Assembly (NCBI RefSeq): GCF_003002955.1
Contig: NZ_PVTJ01000001.1
Coordinates: 124,001 to 188,000 of the forward strand
DNA: 64,000 bases
Direction of reading: 5' to 3'
DNA from: Glycomyces artemisiae
Lineage (GTDB): Bacteria; Actinomycetota; Actinomycetes; Mycobacteriales; Micromonosporaceae
In this document: piece by piece, positions 52,929 through 62,604 of the stretch
Position numbering within the stretch: position 1 is the first letter of the stretch
How the letters are laid out: each line of letters starts with the position of its first letter
Translations under genes and position numbers: made by a program
The notes under the pieces: model-generated
Told to the model about the DNA's origin: nothing
Seen by the model: only the letters and a program-made list of their open reading frames with translations
Database searches by the model: none

Positions 52929-55307
52929 TCAGTCCGCCAGGTGCTTCGGCCGCACGACCAGCCAGAACAGCAGCGTCGCCGCGCCGCAGCCGACCGCGAT
53001 CGCCGCCGCAGTGGTGTTCCACACCCCCGGCAGCGACAGCTCGTAGAACCGCGCGAACGGCGGCACCGCCAGCACCAGGACGAACGCGCCCGCGCACACC
53101 CCGACCAGCAGGCCCTTCCACCACACGTACGGCTTCGCGACGATCGCGAGCGCCACCAGCGCCAGGCTGAACAGCGTGATCGCCGCCGTCGTCTGCGGCT
53201 GCGCCGAGTCGTAGCCGTCGTGCGCGAGCGCCGCCAGGTACACCGCGAACGTCGGCACCGCGCAGCAGATCCCCGCCGGGATCGCGAACTTCAGGACCCG
53301 CTTCACGAACCCGGGCCGGGCCCGGTCGAAGGTCGGCGCGAGCGCGAGGAAGAACGCCGGGATGCCGATCGTGAACGCGTTGATGAGCGACTGGTGGATC
53401 GGCAGGAACGGGTACGGCAGCGGGTCGCTGCCCGCGGACCACGCGATCGACGCGCCCACGGCGATGAACAGCGCCAGCGCGATCGCGTACACGGTCTTGG
53501 TGAGGAACAGGTTCGAGACCCGCCCGATGTTCCCGAGCACCCGGCGGCCCTCGGCGACCACGTGCGGGAGCGTCGCGAACTCGTCGTCCAGGAGCACGAC
53601 CTGCGCCACGGACCGGGCCGCGGCCGAACCCGACCCCATCGCGATCCCCAGGTCCGCGTCCTTCAGCGCGAGCACGTCGTTGACGCCGTCGCCGGTCATC
53701 GCGACGGTGTGCCCGCGCGACTGGAGGGCCTTCACGAACGCCTGCTTCTGGTGCGGCTTCACGCGCCCGAAGATCGTCGCCCGCTCCAGCAGGTCCGCCA
53801 GCTCCTCCGGGTCCTCGGGGAGGCGCCGGGCGTCCACGGTGTCCGCGGCGCCCTCGACGCCGAGCTGCGCCGCGACCGCGCCGACCGCGGCGGGGGAGTC
53901 CCCGGAGATGATCTTGACGGCGACGCCCTGCTCCTTGAAGTAGGCGAGGGTCGCGGCCGCGGTGGAGCGCAGGCGCTGGCGCAGGACCACGAGCGCCTGG
54001 GCCTTCACACCGGTGACCCCGCCGGTGGTCGACGCGGTCTCGGCCGTGACGAGCGAGAGGACCCGCAGGCCCTGCGCGGCGAGCATGTCGGCCTCCAGGA
54101 GCACCGGGTCCCCGGCGTCCAGGAGCACGTCGGGCGCGCCGAGGAGCCACGTGCCGTGGTCGGTGAAACGCGTCCCGGACCATTTGCGGGCTGAGGAGAA
54201 CGGCATGACGTCGATGACCCGCCACCGCGGGTCGGCGACGGACTGCTTCTCCAGGTACGCCTCGACGGCCTGCATGGTCGGGTTGGGGCTGTCGTCGGCC
54301 GCGGCGAGCGCCGCGAGCGCTTCGAGGGACGCGGCCCGGTCGCCGCCCTCGATGGGGCGGATCTCGTCGACGTCCATGCCGCCCTCGGTGAGCGTCCCGG
54401 TCTTGTCCAGGCACAGCACATCGGTGCGGGCGAGCCCTTCGATCGCGGGCAGCTCCTGCACGAGGCACTTGCGGGCGCCGAGCCGGACCACGCCGACGGC
54501 GAACGCCACGGAGGTGAGCAGCACCAGGCCCTCGGGGATCATCGGGACGATCCCGGCCACAGTGGAGACGATGATGTCGCGCCAGTTCTGCGCGTCGGCG
54601 GCCTGGCTGATGATGAGGAGGATCGCGATCGGGACGATGAGCCAGTTGATGAGCTTGATGAACCGGTTGATGCCCTCGCGCAGCTCCGAGCGGGCCAGTG
54701 TGAACTTGCTGGCCTCCTCGACGAGCTTGGCGGCGTAGGAGTCCGCGCCGATGTGCTCGGCCCGGAACAGGCCGGTGCCGGCGACGGCGAACGAGCCGGA
54801 CCTGACGTCGTCCCCGGGGGTCTTCGCGACCGGGTCGGCCTCGCCGGTGAGCAGCGACTCGTCGATCTCCAGGTTGCGGGACTCCACGACGGGCCCGTCG
54901 ACGACGACGCGGTCGCCGGGCTCGACGAACACGAGGTCGTCCTTGACGATCCGGTTCGGCGCGATCTCCTGGACCTCGCCGTCGCGCAGGACCTTCGCGT
55001 TGGCCTGGTTCATGAGCGAGAGCTTGTCGAGCGTGCGCTTGGCGCGCAGCTCCTGGATCGTGCCGATGAGGATGTTCGCGATGATGACGCCCGCGAACAG
55101 GCCCTGCTTCCAGCCGCCGAACGTCACGGCGATCACGGCCAGCACGCCGATGACGGCGTTGAGCGGGGTGAACAGGTTGGCGCGCAGGATGGCCGAGAAC
55201 GGGCGGCTCGTGTGCCGCTTGGCCTCGTTGACGGCTCCGGCCTCGACGCGCTCGGCCACCTCGGCGGCCGTCAGGCCGCGGTCGCCTGCCAGCATGGGTG
55301 TTGTCAC
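52929..55307 (-). CDS. ctpE: Cation-transporting P-type ATPase, CtpE-like
   Basis: 792 aa P-type ATPase. The actuator TGE motif (ESLLTGEADP), the TM4 PEGL motif (IVPMIPEGLVLL), the phosphorylated Asp301 in CLDKTGTLTEGG, and the hinge GDGVNDVLALKDADLGIAMG are present, with about ten membrane segments. It most resembles mycobacterial CtpE, a calcium uptake pump. No heavy-metal domain at the N-terminus. GTG start with TAAGCT 6 nt ahead; an ATG four codons on is possible. Divergent to proS. Confidence 0.87.
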   Translation of the reverse strand: MTTPMLAGDRGLTAAEVAERVEAGAVNEAKRHTSRPFSAILRANLFTPLNAVIGVLAVIAVTFGGWKQGLFAGVIIANILIGTIQELRAKRTLDKLSLMNQANAKVLRDGEVQEIAPNRIVKDDLVFVEPGDRVVVDGPVVESRNLEIDESLLTGEADPVAKTPGDDVRSGSFAVAGTGLFRAEHIGADSYAAKLVEEASKFTLARSELREGINRFIKLINWLIVPIAILLIISQAADAQNWRDIIVSTVAGIVPMIPEGLVLLTSVAFAVGVVRLGARKCLVQELPAIEGLARTDVLCLDKTGTLTEGGMDVDEIRPIEGGDRAASLEALAALAAADDSPNPTMQAVEAYLEKQSVADPRWRVIDVMPFSSARKWSGTRFTDHGTWLLGAPDVLLDAGDPVLLEADMLAAQGLRVLSLVTAETASTTGGVTGVKAQALVVLRQRLRSTAAATLAYFKEQGVAVKIISGDSPAAVGAVAAQLGVEGAADTVDARRLPEDPEELADLLERATIFGRVKPHQKQAFVKALQSRGHTVAMTGDGVNDVLALKDADLGIAMGSGSAAARSVAQVVLLDDEFATLPHVVAEGRRVLGNIGRVSNLFLTKTVYAIALALFIAVGASIAWSAGSDPLPYPFLPIHQSLINAFTIGIPAFFLALAPTFDRARPGFVKRVLKFAIPAGICCAVPTFAVYLAALAHDGYDSAQPQTTAAITLFSLALVALAIVAKPYVWWKGLLVGVCAGAFVLVLAVPPFARFYELSLPGVWNTTAAAIAVGCGAATLLFWLVVRPKHLAD

Positions 55308-55451
55308 GTCGACAGCTTATGCGACGTTCGCCGTCCTGTATCACCGCCGAAGGACCGGGATACGGCAATCGGCCCTCGGCCGTCCGACGGAGGTCTCAGC
55401 GCCGGAATCCGATTGCGGCCCGGCGGGGCCCGTTCCGTAGAATCCCTGATT

Positions 55452-56858
55452 ATGGCCAATGTACTCACACCGCAGGGCGAGGACTTCCCTCGCTGGTACC
55501 AGGACGTCATCGCCAAGGCCCAGCTGGCCGAGAACGGGCCGGCGCGCGGCTCGCAGGTGATCCGCCCGACCGGCTTCGCCCTGTGGGAGCGCATGACGGC
55601 CGAGATGGACGCCCGCATCAAGGAGACCGGCACCGAGAACGCCTCGTTCCCCCTGCTGATCCCCGAGTCCTACTTCACGCGCGAAGCCGACCACGTCGAG
55701 GGCTTCGCACCTGAGCTGTGGATGGTCACGCACGGCGGCGGCAAGGAGCTCGAAGAGAAGCTCGCGATCCGCCCCACCTCCGAGACCGTCATCGGCGAGT
55801 ACATGGCGAAGTGGGTGAACTCCTACCGCGACCTGCCCCTGCTGCTCAACCAGTGGTGCAACGTCATGCGCTACGAGCTGCGCACCCGCCTGTTCCTGCG
55901 CTCCTCGGAGTTCCTGTGGCAGGAGGGCCACACCGTCCACGACAGCTACGAGGACGCCCACGCGTTCACGCTGCGGATCCTCCACGAGGTCTACGCCGAC
56001 TTCATGGAGAACGTGCTCGCGCTGCCCGTGCTGCGCGGCATCAAGACCGAGGCCGAGCGCTTCGCCGGGGCCCTGAACACGTTCGCCGTCGAGTCGCTCA
56101 TGCGCGACGGCAAGGCCCTCCAGATGGGCACCTCCCACGAGCTGGGCCAGAACTTCGCGAAGGCCTTCGACATCCAGTTCCAGGGCAAGGACGGCAAGCA
56201 GGCCCACGGCTGGACCACCTCCTGGGGCACCTCGACCCGCATGATCGGCGGGCTCATCATGGGCCACGGCGACGACTCGGGGCTCCGCGTGCCCCCGAAC
56301 CTCGCGCCCGTCCAGGTCTGCGTCATGGTCGTCAAGGACGCCGACGAGGTCCAGTCGGCCGCGCGGAAGGTCTTCGACGAGCTCAAGGGCGACGGCCTGC
56401 GCGTCAAGCTCGACGACCGCGCCGACACCGCCTTCGGCCGCCGCGCCGTGGACGCCGAGCTCAAGGGCTACCCGGTCCGCATCGAGATCGGCCCCCGCGA
56501 CCTGAAGAACGGCGAGGCCACCGTGGTCTCCCGCGTCGAGGGCTCCAAGCAGACGATCCCGCTCGGGATGCTCGCCGAGGCCGTCGCCGCCGCGCTCCAG
56601 GGCGCGCAGGAGCAGCTGTGGAACGAGGCCCTGGAGTTCCGGGAGTCGCACACCGCCGACACGGCCACCGTCGAGGAGGCCGTCGAGGCCGCCCAGACCG
56701 GGTACGCCCGCCTGCCCTGGGACGCCTGCGGCGTCGAAGGGGAGCGCAAGGCCGCCGAATCCTCGGTCACCGTGCGGGTCCTGCAACGCGAGGACGGCTC
56801 CGTACCGGACTCCCTGGATGAACCCGGTCTCATCGCCTACCTCGCCCGGTCGTACTGA
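55452..56858 (+). CDS. proS: Prolyl-tRNA synthetase, archaeal/eukaryotic-like type
   Basis: 468 aa class II synthetase that charges tRNA-Pro. It has the short form without the large bacterial editing insertion: QVIRPTGFALWERM, PLLIPESYF, motif 2 around MRYELRTRLFLRSSEFLWQEGH, TSHELGQNFAKAF, motif 3 LRVPPNLAP, and a C-terminal domain ending YLARSY. TAGAAT lies 8 nt before the ATG. I see no T-box leader. Confidence 0.95.
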   Translation: MANVLTPQGEDFPRWYQDVIAKAQLAENGPARGSQVIRPTGFALWERMTAEMDARIKETGTENASFPLLIPESYFTREADHVEGFAPELWMVTHGGGKELEEKLAIRPTSETVIGEYMAKWVNSYRDLPLLLNQWCNVMRYELRTRLFLRSSEFLWQEGHTVHDSYEDAHAFTLRILHEVYADFMENVLALPVLRGIKTEAERFAGALNTFAVESLMRDGKALQMGTSHELGQNFAKAFDIQFQGKDGKQAHGWTTSWGTSTRMIGGLIMGHGDDSGLRVPPNLAPVQVCVMVVKDADEVQSAARKVFDELKGDGLRVKLDDRADTAFGRRAVDAELKGYPVRIEIGPRDLKNGEATVVSRVEGSKQTIPLGMLAEAVAAALQGAQEQLWNEALEFRESHTADTATVEEAVEAAQTGYARLPWDACGVEGERKAAESSVTVRVLQREDGSVPDSLDEPGLIAYLARSY

Positions 56859-57019
56859 TCCGGCCGTGCGCTAGACTCGGTCGCTGTACATGAGCTTTGG
56901 GACGGGTGCCCTCTCAACAACCGTGACGCAAAGCCAGGTTTCAGCGCGAACGCAATCCGGATTGATTCCCCTGGAAGGCGTGCGCGCTGCGTGATCCTTA
57001 TTACAGGAGTAACAAGAAC

Positions 57020-57520
57020 GTGGCAGTGAAGATTCGCCTCACGCGCATGGGGAAGATCCGTACTCCCCAGTACCGCATCGTCATCGCCGACTCGCGGACC
57101 AAGCGCGACGGCAAGGTCATTGAGAACGTCGGGATCTACCACCCGAAGGAGAACCCGTCCCGGATCGAGGTCAAGTCCGACCGCGTCCAGCACTGGCTCT
57201 CCGTCGGCGCCCAGCCGACCGACCAGGTCAAGGCCATCCTCCGCAAGACCGGCGACTGGCAGCGCTTCAAGGGCCTGCCCGAGCCGGGACCGCTGAAGGT
57301 CGCCGAGCCGAAGCCCGAGAAGGAGTCGCTGTACGTGGCGGCCCTCAAGGAGTCCGGTATCGACCCGTCGAAGGCCTACGTCTCGGAGGAGGCCGCCAAG
57401 GCCGCCGACACGAAGCCCGCGTCGAAGTCGAAGAAGTCCGCCGAGAAGGCCGACGAATCCGCTAAGACTGAAGAGGTCAAGGCGGAGGCCACTGAGGCGT
57501 CCGACGAAAAAGGGGAGTAG
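57020..57520 (+). CDS. rpsP: 30S ribosomal protein S16
   Basis: S16 (166 aa), a 30S assembly protein. The core [25 protein letters not shown] is canonical; residues after about 105 form a Lys/Glu/Ala-rich tail that doubles the usual length, as in other Actinobacteria. GTG start after an ACAGGAG box. A TAGACT -10 candidate lies at 56872-56877, giving a leader of about 140 nt. ffh, often upstream, is replaced here by proS. Confidence 0.96.
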   Translation: MAVKIRLTRMGKIRTPQYRIVIADSRTKRDGKVIENVGIYHPKENPSRIEVKSDRVQHWLSVGAQPTDQVKAILRKTGDWQRFKGLPEPGPLKVAEPKPEKESLYVAALKESGIDPSKAYVSEEAAKAADTKPASKSKKSAEKADESAKTEEVKAEATEASDEKGE

Positions 57521-57523
57521 ACC

Positions 57524-57754
57524 GTGCTGCGACCGGCGCTTGAACACCTTGTGAAAGGCATCGTCGATCACCCTGACGATGTCCGTGTCCGTCTGGTCGA
57601 CTCGCGTCGCGGCAAGCGCCTGGAAGTCCGGGTCAACCCGGACGACCTGGGCACGGTGATCGGCCGCGGCGGCCGCACCGTCAACGCGCTGCGGCAGGTC
57701 ATCGGCTCGATCGGCGGGCGCGGCATCCGCGTCGAGGTCGTCGATTCCTACTGA
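57524..57754 (+). CDS. khpA: KH-domain RNA-binding protein
   Basis: 76 aa single KH domain (KhpA/YlqC family) with the GRGG loop in VIGRGGRTVNALRQVIGS. It binds RNA, usually with a KhpB partner. GTG start 3 nt after rpsP. A strong hairpin follows. Confidence 0.93.
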   Translation: MLRPALEHLVKGIVDHPDDVRVRLVDSRRGKRLEVRVNPDDLGTVIGRGGRTVNALRQVIGSIGGRGIRVEVVDSY

Positions 57755-57766
57755 GGTCTGAGTGCG

Positions 57767-57795
57767 ACAGCCCCGGGGGTCACCCCCGGGGCTGT
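57767..57795 (+). terminator. Hairpin between khpA and rimM
   Basis: ACAGCCCCGGGGGT and its complement, a tight GC-rich stem followed by TTGTGC. It may attenuate rather than end transcription, because rimM starts 23 nt later without a clear promoter. Confidence 0.7.
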
Positions 57796-57818
57796 TGTGC
57801 TGCAAGGAGAGGCAAGCA

Positions 57819-58316
57819 ATGGCAGAGGTCGTGGTCGGCCGGATCGTGCGCCCCCACGGGCTGCGCGGCGAACTCGTCGTGGAGGTCCGCACCGACGATC
57901 CCGAGGCCCGGTTCCAGCCGGGGATCGAGTACGCCACCAAGAACGGCCCCCTGAAGGCCGTCTCGGTGCGCTGGCACCAGGGCCGGCCCATGGTCGGCTT
58001 CGAGGGCGTGCCCGGCCGCACCGAGGCGGAGCTGCTGCGCGGCGTGCTGCTCTCGGTCGACGTCGACGAGGACGACCTCGCCGAGGACGAGTTCCGCGAC
58101 GACGACCTCGAAGGGCTGAAAGTCGTCGAGGCCGACGGCACCGAGGTCGGCACGGTCGCCCGCATCGAGCACGGCGCGGGCCACGAGACCCTCGTCGTCA
58201 AGCGCCAGGGCACGCATCCGGCGCGCATCCCGTTCGTCGCCGAGATGGTCACCGAGATCGACTTCGAGGCCGAGGTCATCACCGTGGACCTCCCGCCCGG
58301 GCTGCTGGAGCTGTAG
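57819..58316 (+). CDS. rimM: Ribosome maturation factor RimM
   Basis: 165 aa 30S assembly factor that binds S19. N-terminal domain [20 protein letters not shown] and C-terminal PRC-barrel ([30 protein letters not shown]) are both present. ATG fixed by AAGGAGAGG; the reading frame is open further upstream but that part lies in the hairpin. The stop overlaps the trmD start. Confidence 0.95.
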   Translation: MAEVVVGRIVRPHGLRGELVVEVRTDDPEARFQPGIEYATKNGPLKAVSVRWHQGRPMVGFEGVPGRTEAELLRGVLLSVDVDEDDLAEDEFRDDDLEGLKVVEADGTEVGTVARIEHGAGHETLVVKRQGTHPARIPFVAEMVTEIDFEAEVITVDLPPGLLEL

Positions 58317-59086
58317 TGAAGATCGACGTCGTCACCGTCTTCCCCGAGTACCTCGCCCCCCTCGACCTCTCGCTCATCGGGCGCGCCCGCGACAAGGGCC
58401 TGCTCGACCTGAACGTCCACGACCTGCGCCGCTGGACCCACGACGTGCACCACTCGGTGGACGGGGCCCCCGCGGGCGGCGGCGCCGGGATGGTCATGAA
58501 GCCGCAGCCGTGGGGCGAGTGCCTCGACGAGCTCGTCCCCGGTGAGGAGCGGCCCCGGCTGCTCGTCACCAGCCCCGCCGGGCGGCCCTTCACGCAGGCG
58601 ATGGCGCACGAGCTGGCGGCCGAGCCGTGGCTCATGTTCGCCTGCGGCCGTTACGAAGGCATCGACCAGCGGGTCGTCGACTACGCGGCCGACCGCATGG
58701 AGGTCACCGAGGTCTCCATCGGCGACTACGTGCTCTTCGGCGGCGAGGTCGCGGTCCTCGCGATCGTCGAGGCCGTCACGCGCCTCGTCCCCGGCGTCCT
58801 CGGGAACGCCGCCTCCCTCGACGACGAGTCGCACAACGCGGGCCTCCTGGAGGCCCCCGCCTACACGCGGCCCGCCGAGTGGCGCGGCCACGAGGTCCCG
58901 CCGGTCCTCCTCTCGGGCGACCACGGCAAGGTCGACCGGTGGCGGCGTGAGCAGGCACTCCTCCGCACCGCGCGGGCCCGCCCGGATTTGCTGGAGCGCC
59001 TGGACCCGGGTAGCCTCGATGAACGTGACCGGCTCCTCCTCGAAGGGGCCGGGTTCGCCGCGCCCACGCAGGGTGTGGCAGAGTAA
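58316..59086 (+). CDS. trmD: tRNA (guanine-37-N1)-methyltransferase
   Basis: 256 aa SPOUT methyltransferase that modifies G37 of tRNAs. Knotted SAM site signature: [11 protein letters not shown], then [20 protein letters not shown] and RLVPGVLGN. The C-terminal domain has the [21 protein letters not shown] motif. GTG start overlapping the rimM stop (TAGTG). Confidence 0.96.
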   Translation: MKIDVVTVFPEYLAPLDLSLIGRARDKGLLDLNVHDLRRWTHDVHHSVDGAPAGGGAGMVMKPQPWGECLDELVPGEERPRLLVTSPAGRPFTQAMAHELAAEPWLMFACGRYEGIDQRVVDYAADRMEVTEVSIGDYVLFGGEVAVLAIVEAVTRLVPGVLGNAASLDDESHNAGLLEAPAYTRPAEWRGHEVPPVLLSGDHGKVDRWRREQALLRTARARPDLLERLDPGSLDERDRLLLEGAGFAAPTQGVAE

Positions 59087-59174
59087 GACGGTTCCCCGCG
59101 ACGTCCCGCCCGTTCAAGCGGTACCTCTCCCGGATCGGAACCCGTGAACTTTTCATCAACGAGGGTTGAAACCA

Positions 59175-59525
59175 ATGAACATTCTGGATGAGCTGAACGC
59201 CGCCTCCATGCGCGCCGACGTGCCGGACTTCCGTCCCGGCGACACCGTCAAGGTCAACGTCCGGATCCAGGAAGGCAACCGGTCCCGTGTCCAGGTGTTC
59301 CAGGGCGTCGTGATCCGCCGCCACGGCGCCGGTCTGGGCGAGACCTTCACGGTCCGCAAGATCAGCTACGGCATCGGCGTCGAGCGCACCTTCCCGGTGC
59401 ACGGCCCCATGGTCGACTCGATCGAGATCGCGATGCGCGGCAAGGTCCGCCGCGCGAAGCTGTACTACCTGCGCGACCGCAAGGGCAAGGCCGCGACCAA
59501 GATCAAGGAGCGCCGCGAGGTCTGA
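59175..59525 (+). CDS. rplS: 50S ribosomal protein L19
   Basis: L19 (116 aa), at the subunit interface. [27 protein letters not shown] is canonical, as is [20 protein letters not shown]. The ATG at 59175 lies 9 nt after GAGGG; a TTG three codons upstream is less likely. Followed by an intrinsic terminator. Confidence 0.97.
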   Translation: MNILDELNAASMRADVPDFRPGDTVKVNVRIQEGNRSRVQVFQGVVIRRHGAGLGETFTVRKISYGIGVERTFPVHGPMVDSIEIAMRGKVRRAKLYYLRDRKGKAATKIKERREV

Positions 59526-59544
59526 TCCTCAAGCGTCTTCGGAG

Positions 59545-59571
59545 AACCCCGGGCACCCGCCCGGGGTTTTT
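59545..59571 (+). terminator. Intrinsic terminator after rplS
   Basis: AACCCCGGGC / GCCCGGGGTT stem with a short loop and a five-T run. Confidence 0.9.
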
Positions 59572-59603
59572 CCATACCCTCCGTTTTCCGCTACGCTCAC
59601 CGC

Positions 59604-60800
59604 ATGAGTCCCGGTTCCTCCGACGGGGCGAAGGGCCCCCGCCGCATCGATTGGAGCCGCCTCCCCGGTCCCGGCGGGCCCGGCGCCCCCGTGCCGCCGA
59701 AGGGCCCCGCGAAGCCCCCTGGCCGCCCCGGCGTCCCGTTCGCGGGCCGCCCGCCCGCCACCGACGCCACCCAGCGCCTGCACCGCCCCGAAGGCCCCGC
59801 GGGCGCGCGCGACCGCGTCAGCGCCTCGCACGACCGCGTCTCCGCTTCCCACGACTCTGCTTCCCACGACAAGGTCTCGGCCGCCCACCGCACCGTGCCG
59901 CGCGACGCCGCGCCCGGCGACGCCGGCAAGCCGAAGAAGGAGTCCGAGAGCCGCCTCTCGCAGCCGCACAAGCGCCAGTACCTGTCGCTGTGGATCGAGC
60001 TGCCGCTGCTCCTCGTCGTCGCGTTCTCCGCGGCGGTCCTGCTGCGCACGTTCGCCGTGCAGCCCTTCTACATCCCGTCCGGCTCCATGGAGCAGACCCT
60101 CCAGGAGGGCGACAAGGTCCTCGTCCTCAAGCTCACCACCACCCTGCGCACGCCCCAGCGCGGCGAGGTGGTCGTCTTCCGCGGTACCGACTCCTGGGAC
60201 CCCGAGTACCGGCCCGCGGGCGGCGGCGGGGGCTGGGTCGACGACCTCACCACCGGCGTCCTCGACCTCATCGGCCTCGCCGAGCCCGACGAGAAGGACT
60301 TCATCAAGCGGGTCATCGCCGTCGGCGGCGACACCGTCATGTGCTGCGACGCCGACGGGAACGTCGTCGTCAACGGCGTCTCCCTCCACGAGGACGAGTA
60401 CGTCTACGACAACGCGCCCGTCGAGCCCGAGCCCGGCACCTGCCACTCGCGCCGCTTCGACCAGGTCACCATCCCCGAAGGGGAGGTGTGGGTGATGGGG
60501 GACCACCGCGGCAACTCGAAGGACTCCCGGTGCCAGGGCCCGGTCCCGGTGGAGAACATCATCGGCCGGGCCATCGCCCTCGTGTGGCCCACCGACCGGG
60601 CCACCGAACTGGCGATCCCCGACTCCTTCGACGCGCTCGACGGGACCACCGGAACCGAAGGGGCCCAGTCCGCCTCGGGCGCCGTCGGGGACGGCCGCCC
60701 GGCGGCGTGGGGCACGTCCTGGGAGTCACCGCCTTCGTTGCCCGCCACCGGTACCACCGCCCCTGCCGTCAGAGCGCGAGCGCGTAGACTCGCACCGTGA
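59604..60800 (+). CDS. lepB: Signal peptidase I, long form
   Basis: 398 aa membrane protease that removes Sec/Tat signal peptides. About 125 cytoplasmic residues, Pro-rich and including [12 protein letters not shown] repeats, precede one membrane helix ([19 protein letters not shown]). Catalytic Ser161 in PSGSMEQTL and Lys235 in [11 protein letters not shown] form the dyad, and box E ([13 protein letters not shown]) follows. A C-terminal extension runs past the domain with no clear second helix. TACGCT lies 6 nt before the ATG (leaderless). Confidence 0.93.
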   Translation: MSPGSSDGAKGPRRIDWSRLPGPGGPGAPVPPKGPAKPPGRPGVPFAGRPPATDATQRLHRPEGPAGARDRVSASHDRVSASHDSASHDKVSAAHRTVPRDAAPGDAGKPKKESESRLSQPHKRQYLSLWIELPLLLVVAFSAAVLLRTFAVQPFYIPSGSMEQTLQEGDKVLVLKLTTTLRTPQRGEVVVFRGTDSWDPEYRPAGGGGGWVDDLTTGVLDLIGLAEPDEKDFIKRVIAVGGDTVMCCDADGNVVVNGVSLHEDEYVYDNAPVEPEPGTCHSRRFDQVTIPEGEVWVMGDHRGNSKDSRCQGPVPVENIIGRAIALVWPTDRATELAIPDSFDALDGTTGTEGAQSASGAVGDGRPAAWGTSWESPPSLPATGTTAPAVRARARRLAP

Positions 60801-61495
60801 TCGAAGAAGGGCAGGCGCCCGGCGCCGACGGCGAGGGCGCCGAGGAGACCTCCGACAAGCAGCAGCCCAAGAAGAAGGGGTCGTTCTGGAAGGAACTCCC
60901 CATCCTCCTGGGCGTCGCCATCCTCGTGGCGATCGTGGTGCGCACCTGGGTCGTCCAGACCTACTACATCCCCTCCGGGTCGATGGAGAACACCCTCCAG
61001 ATCAACGACCGGGTGCTCGTCAACAAGCTCGTGTACGACTTCTCCGAGCCCGAGCGCGGCGAGATCATCGTCTTCACCGCGCCCGAGTCGTGGCGGTCGG
61101 TCATGGAGGAGGACGAGTTCATCAAGCGGGTCATCGCCGTCGGCGGCGACCACGTCGTGTGCTGCGACGACCAGGGGCGCATCACCGTCAACGGCGTCGC
61201 CCTCGACGAGGACTCGTACCTGTTCACCAACCCGGTCACCGGGGAGCAGGACCCGCCCTCCCAGGACCCGTTCGACGTGATCGTCCCCGAGGGGCGCCTG
61301 TGGGTCATGGGCGACCACCGCTCGGCCTCCGGCGACTCGCGCGAGCGGTTCATCCGCACCGGCGGGAACGTCGACGCCTCCACGATCGAGGTCGACGCCG
61401 TCATCGGCAAGGCCTTCGTCCTGTTCTGGCCCTTCGGCGACTTCAACTGGTTCTCCATCCCGGAGACCTTCGACGACGTCCCGGACCCCTCCTGA
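60797..61495 (+). CDS. lepB: Signal peptidase I, short form
   Basis: 232 aa paralogue of the preceding gene. Short basic leader, one membrane helix ([20 protein letters not shown]), catalytic Ser62 (PSGSMENTL) and Lys110 ([11 protein letters not shown]), box [14 protein letters not shown]. Its GTG overlaps the upstream stop, but TAGACT 6 nt ahead also gives it a leaderless promoter of its own inside the first lepB gene. Tandem signal peptidases between rplS and rnhB are known from Streptomyces. Confidence 0.93.
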   Translation: MIEEGQAPGADGEGAEETSDKQQPKKKGSFWKELPILLGVAILVAIVVRTWVVQTYYIPSGSMENTLQINDRVLVNKLVYDFSEPERGEIIVFTAPESWRSVMEEDEFIKRVIAVGGDHVVCCDDQGRITVNGVALDEDSYLFTNPVTGEQDPPSQDPFDVIVPEGRLWVMGDHRSASGDSRERFIRTGGNVDASTIEVDAVIGKAFVLFWPFGDFNWFSIPETFDDVPDPS

Positions 61496-61497
61496 CC

Positions 61498-62148
61498 GTG
61501 CTCCGCCCGGACCCTTCCCGGATGCGGCGCGACGGCGACCTGTACGCGCTGGAGGCCGCGCTGTCCCGGCGCGGCCTCGGCCCGGTCGCCGGGACCGACG
61601 AGGCCGGCCGCGGCGCGTGCGCCGGGCCCCTGGTCGTCGCGGCGGTGATCCTGCCGCCGAGCGCACGTCTGGAGGAGCTGAACGACTCGAAGCTGCTCAC
61701 CGAGGCCGCGCGCGAGCGCGTCTTCGAGCGGCTGCGCCGTTCCCGGGCCCTCATCGGCGTCGTCTCGTACTCCCCGCAGGAGATCGACCGGCGCGGCGTC
61801 GGCGTCTGCAACCTGGAGGGCATGCGCGTCGCCGTGGCCCGCCTGCCCCAGCGGCCCGGGTACACGCTCACCGACGGGTTCCCCGTCCCGGGCCTGCCCG
61901 GGAGCCTCGGGGTCGTCAAGGGCGACCGCACGGCCGCGTGCGTCGCCGCCGCGGGCGTGGTCGCGAAGGTGACCCGCGACCGGATCATGGCCGAGCTCGA
62001 CGGCCGCCACCCCGAATACGGCTTCGCGATCCACAAGGGATACGGGACGCCCGCCCACGAGGAGGCGATGCGCCGCTTCGGGCCCTGCGGGGAGCACCGC
62101 TTCTCGTACGCCAACGTCGCCGCGCTCGCCGTACCCGCCGCCGCCTGA
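61498..62148 (+). CDS. rnhB: Ribonuclease HII
   Basis: 216 aa enzyme that removes ribonucleotides from DNA. The acidic cluster is [15 protein letters not shown] (Asp-Glu) and later [11 protein letters not shown] with the catalytic Asp, plus [21 protein letters not shown] start 3 nt after lepB. The remaining 110 nt to the next gene include a TATCGT -10 candidate. Confidence 0.95.
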   Translation: MLRPDPSRMRRDGDLYALEAALSRRGLGPVAGTDEAGRGACAGPLVVAAVILPPSARLEELNDSKLLTEAARERVFERLRRSRALIGVVSYSPQEIDRRGVGVCNLEGMRVAVARLPQRPGYTLTDGFPVPGLPGSLGVVKGDRTAACVAAAGVVAKVTRDRIMAELDGRHPEYGFAIHKGYGTPAHEEAMRRFGPCGEHRFSYANVAALAVPAAA

Positions 62149-62259
62149 ACCGGGTTTACCGGGTCCTCCCGGCGTGAATCCGGGACGGGCAAGGCAAGCC
62201 GCGTCCGCGGCGGGGCATGCGCGCACTATCGTGGTTACCGTCGCATTGAAGGAGGAGCG

Positions 62260-62562
62260 TTGAGCGCCGAGGACCTCGAGAAGTACGAGACCGACATGGA
62301 GTTGCAGCTGTACCGGGAGTACCGGGACATCGTGCGGCAGTTCACCTACGTCGTCGAGACCGAGCGGCGGTTCTACCTGGCCAACGCGGTCGAGGTCAAC
62401 GTGCGCGGTGCCGACGCCGAGACCTACTTCGAGGTCGAGATGAGCGACGCGTGGGTCTGGGACATGTACCGCCCGGCCCGCTTCGTCAAGCACGTCAGAG
62501 TCCTGACCTTCAAAGATGTGAATGTAGAGGAGCTGGACAAGCCCGACATGACGCTGCCGTAG
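62260..62562 (+). CDS. DUF2469 family protein
   Basis: 100 aa acidic protein conserved in Actinobacteria directly downstream of rnhB (Rv2901c type). The sequence SAEDLEKYETDMELQLYREYRDIV..FTYVVETERRFYLAN and the end VEELDKPDMTLP are nearly invariant in the family. TTG start after GGAGGAG. Function unknown. Confidence 0.92.
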   Translation: MSAEDLEKYETDMELQLYREYRDIVRQFTYVVETERRFYLANAVEVNVRGADAETYFEVEMSDAWVWDMYRPARFVKHVRVLTFKDVNVEELDKPDMTLP

Positions 62563-62604
62563 AGGACGGGCCGCGGCTCCGATCCCGCCGCTACCATTGG
62601 ACCG

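Noticed and set aside
50953-55368. Continuous minus-strand frame through drrB, drrA and ctpE in another phase
   Set aside because: Arg/Gly-rich shadow of three real genes lying on the same strand in different frames.
55308-55451. T-box or other riboswitch ahead of proS
   Set aside because: Only 144 nt separate it from ctpE, no T-box sequence is present, and a TAGAAT box lies 8 nt before the start.
57762-57818. Longer RimM starting upstream
   Set aside because: The extra codons lie in the GC-rich hairpin and ribosome-binding site; the conserved N-terminus begins at 57819.
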